From assembly GCA_014706385.1 (NCBI GenBank), contig JACGZH010000002.1, positions 1 to 64,000 of the forward strand: a DNA stretch of 64,000 nucleotides, written 5' to 3'. Both the position numbers and the translations under genes were made by a program. Under the pieces are notes generated by a model that worked only from the letters and a program-made list of their open reading frames with translations, ran no database searches and was not told the origin of the DNA. This document shows, piece after piece, positions 61,012-64,000 of this stretch. This DNA is from Phaffia rhodozyma (taxonomy: Eukaryota > Basidiomycota > Tremellomycetes > Cystofilobasidiales > Mrakiaceae). The stretch's first letter is position 1; the number at the start of each line of letters is the position of its first letter.

Positions 61012-62095
61012 GATGAGTGTGCGGGGATAGAAAGAAAGGAATTTTATAGGTGTAGGTTAAGTGGACGGAGTACAGGTTCCTGAGGAGGGGGAAATGAGTT
61101 GGAACAAGAACGATTGATGATCGAAAGCTTGTGTTGTAGAGAAGAGTAAAGTTTCTTATACCAAGGGAGGCCTTGAATAGATAAAAGCGTTCGTTGGTAT
61201 TCCTCTGGATGAATAGATTGCGGGTAGAGTCTCGATCAACATGCGGGGTGGCAACGAATTTATCTGCAAGCGGTTGGTCTTGGAATTCAGAAGACGGGTT
61301 TGATGGACAGAAAATCAGATGACAAGTTTGAGAAAATCAAAACACGGGAAAGGTCTTGCGTTTTCAAAGAGTGAAGACCGGCCAGACGACTCCCTGTTTG
61401 ATCCCAAAATCGGGGAGAACCCTTGGAGATGGTCTCTCGAGAAAAGAAGGATAGCCTATCCACGACGACAGAGACAAAGAGGATGGAAGAGAGTAGACAA
61501 CTTCTGTTGAGTACACAGAAAAGATAGAAACCGTTTGTGTCACGAGGAACGTTGGGACGCGGTCACTCTCACTCGTCGTGTCCTTCCGGTACCTGAGGTG
61601 GGCCGTCGTTTCGACCCTAGGCACAACAGATCCTATCATCTGTGCCTATACTTCTGCACTAAGACTAGTGATAGATTGATAATAAGTTAGAAGGTTGATC
61701 AGATGGTCAGATCAAGTTAGACATGCTATATCTATAGTTGCACGAGGTGATCAGCTCGGAGAGTAAAGTAAGAATCGAGATATAAACTGGATTGGGCGTG
61801 CATAAGTCTAGTCAGTGATTGCTCCAAGAGCAAGCTGAGTGATCATTTGCAAGGAGAACAAATGATGAGATTGCCTCTGAACCATCGTACGTAGTTAGCT
61901 CAGCTCTAATTTGGATACGCACACAGTGACATCAAGTTATACCCTAAAAAAGCCAACGGATGCCTCTCACAGTTGGTAGTGTTGAGGCTAAGAACAGAGC
62001 CGTGGTCACGTGCAGATTTACAACCCTAACATATATTTGAGGTCCATCAACTGTAGACCTAACCATTGTTCATTTTGATAAGTCACACCCTTACA
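61012..62095. other. Divergent intergenic region between kinase and RIT1
   Basis: 1084 nt separate the two start codons, so promoters of both genes must lie here. Small frames near 61319-61510 (+) and 61364-61639 (-) overlap each other and look like chance. A stem-like GTCGTTTCGAC near 61600 is not a tRNA arm. No clear promoter motif is seen. Confidence 0.45.
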
Positions 62096-64000
62096 ATGGA
62101 AGACTCTTTCCTTACCCAATCGAAAGCAATTCGGAAACAATCGAATGATATCTATTCCAGACTACGAAGCATTCAAGACGATGCCAAATTTGTCGAAGAA
62201 GTCTCTCTGGCAAACCCTTCGCTTCCGTTAGTAGGTGGGTCAATGATGAATCTTTGTCTTTTTGAGATAAGGTCGTTTGGCTCGAGGACAATATATAGCC
62301 AGTATTTGTGAACTGACATAGCTTGATGTATATGTGAGGATGTTGGACGAATAGCTAATTTGCGATGCGGAGCTTGGTACTGTCCGCCTGAAATCGTACG
62401 TTTGTCTCTAGAGCTTGGCCTAAGCCACCTATCCTGTGAACGTACAGCTGATCAACTTCTTTCCTCACTTCTCCTTACCCAGGCTCATCCCTCGACGCCA
62501 GCTTACTTTAAATCACAAGATGGCCACGAAGGTTGGCTAACGTTCGAACGAGATCATCACGAAAAAATCCTGACTGACCAGTTCTTTCTTGAATTCAACT
62601 TCTTATGGAGGCCAATGGGATTTTAGCCTGCGCAGGTCAAACTTGCACTTATTACCTTTGATTTCTGAACGAGGCGGGTCAGTCCTTTCACATTGATGAG
62701 AACTCCGCGTTGCGTTTACTGGCACACCTGGCACTAACTCATGTTTGGTTCTGAAAATTCGCAAATAAAGGATAATTCTCGTTGATTCGACGCGTCGAGG
62801 CAAAGTAGGTCATCGAACTTTTGATACTAATCTCGATCTCGACTTTTCTCAGTTCAATCTGACCATGAACATTTTTTTTGCGACTTGGATTCGATAGCGT
62901 CTCCCTGATGCACTTTCTAAGACGATACCTCAATGGTGCGCAACTATAAACCGGGCACTTATTGTTCGAGATGGACCGTTCCAAGCTGGGACTTCGGAAA
63001 ACGAGACCGAAGCTGAGGATTGGGCTCGAAGGATCTACGTGTCTCCGAGGTCTGTCAGTGATTCCGAAAAGAGTCGAATGGAAGCTCTTCTAGAAGGCTG
63101 GGCTTCAAAACTTTTGGTGCGTATTACCTTATAACTCCTTTCAAACATGATAACATCCGATTGACTAACTTTGATAGAAGGTATCGTCTGCTAGGCTTCA
63201 TCCCTTGAGCTACCTTCGTTGAAGTATCCGCTTCGACCGATCTTCGTTCATAAACCGTCGACTTTGGATCTATATCATATTCCGTCATTACCTTCTCCTT
63301 CCGAGCTAGGATTCCACCCTGTGATGTGTCTCTCGGCATCGGAGTATATCGAAGATAGCACAGATAGACGGAGACCGGGTGGATGGGAGTACCATCAAGG
63401 CGCAGGGGACGACCATGAGAGTTGGGGGATGGGTATGTCACCAAGTGATTGGTGGGTCTGGAGAGGAGAGCTTTTGGCTTTAGAAAGGGACGAATTGGAG
63501 CTTGAAGTAAGGAGAAGAGTTCAAGCACGAAGAGCGGCCGTTACTCCAAGGACGGTGACCGAGTCAGAGAGAGGGATGAAAGGAGGGGTGATAGTGAAGC
63601 CTACTCGAAATCTGTTTATCGGAACTTTATCTGAACCAGCTTCTCGCCTTCCGACTATCTCCATCTATACTTCTTCCTCCCCTCCTATCTCCGATTTGTC
63701 TCCTTCCGGCTCGTCACATTCGGTGCCGTCGCTTGTCATAAACCACAGACCAGGCAAAGACGACCTTCAGACTCTATTCAACCAAGCTGTTTCGTTTGCT
63801 AAGCCCATTTGGGCAGACGGGGGAGAGATCTGGTTGGGATGTGAGAATGGAAAGGATATATCTGTCGGAGCAGGAATAGTACTCCTTCAAACCTTTTTTA
63901 ATGATTCTGGAGAACTATTGGCGGATGGTCAATCATCAGGTAAGGCACACTCATCCTGTTCTTGCTGTCAACCTTTTTTTCCCGAAGAGTGGTAGAGATA
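62096..64000 (+). CDS. RIT1: Initiator tRNA A64-2'-O-ribosylphosphate transferase, 3' end cut by window
   Basis: Exons on the + strand: 62096-62234, 62355-62395, 62483-62541, 62627-62677, 62771-62804, 62898-63116, 63195-63939. A seventh intron starting GTAAGG at 63940 runs past the edge. Phases join throughout and give at least 429 residues (yeast Rit1 has about 510). Landmarks are LVANLRCGAWY (about 45-55), YFKSQDGHEGWLTLRRSNLHL (split by introns), LVDSTRRGKRLPDALSKT (about 100-116) and QGAGDDHE (249-256). The enzyme transfers ribosyl phosphate from PRPP to the 2'-OH of A64 of initiator tRNA-Met, which keeps that tRNA from being used in elongation; it acts in the cytosol. The acceptor of exon 7 is CTGCTAG at 63194, because earlier AGs leave an in-frame stop. 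Confidence 0.92.

Noticed and set aside
61560..61630. B-box-like GTTTCGACCCT that might mark a tRNA gene
   Set aside because: No acceptor stem, D arm or anticodon arm can be drawn around it; the GTCG/CGAC pair is an isolated hairpin.

Overview
The window is a eukaryotic chromosome end, most likely from a basidiomycete yeast of the Tremellomycetes (Cryptococcus/Kwoniella-like). Three things point there. The telomeric repeats are TTAGGG-type, reading CCCTAA on the + strand. The five host genes in the right part are broken by many introns of about 50-125 bases. The left part is filled by a single-ORF non-LTR retrotransposon that resembles the telomere-specific Cnl1 (CRE clade) elements of Cryptococcus and the MoTeRs of Magnaporthe. 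The genus assignment is inference; no marker gene fixes it.

Positions 1-52734 are an array of at least 15 head-to-tail retrotransposon units, all with the sense strand on +. They are separated by short CCCTAA tracts, so the telomere lies to the left and is not reached. Units 5, 11, 13, 14 and 15 carry full-length ORFs (1152-1159 aa: zinc finger, Ser/Pro linker, reverse transcriptase, CCHC and restriction-like endonuclease). Units 2, 3, 4, 6, 7, 8, 9 and 10 share one 5' truncation point. In seven of these (3, 4, 6-10) a 938-aa RT-endonuclease ORF stays open. Unit 1 is cut by the window edge, and unit 12 is a 749-bp 3' remnant. Units 1 and 2 are riddled with 1-base indels confined to the first ~3.6 kb, which looks like poor consensus at a contig end. 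Short 3'-UTR fragments (211, 59, 21 and 12 nt) sit between telomeric tracts. The full-length copies begin in a variant (CCCTA)n pentamer tract.

The layout agrees with target-primed reverse transcription off the telomeric G-strand: each 3' end faces the centromere and abuts CCCTAA, and 5' truncations face the telomere. It also shows later amplification by recombination, as a repeated multi-unit block and three 4204-bp tandem units.

From 52735 the sequence is unique subtelomere with host genes reconstructed here from splice sites. They are a 264-aa seven-segment membrane protein (-), a 289-aa aldo/keto reductase with complete catalytic tetrad (-), a 98-aa protein with three four-cysteine modules (-), a 567-aa Cdc7/SepH/Cdc15-type kinase (-), and the 5' part of a RIT1-type initiator-tRNA 2'-O-ribosyl phosphate transferase (+, running off the right edge). 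They show no operon-like or pathway relationship.
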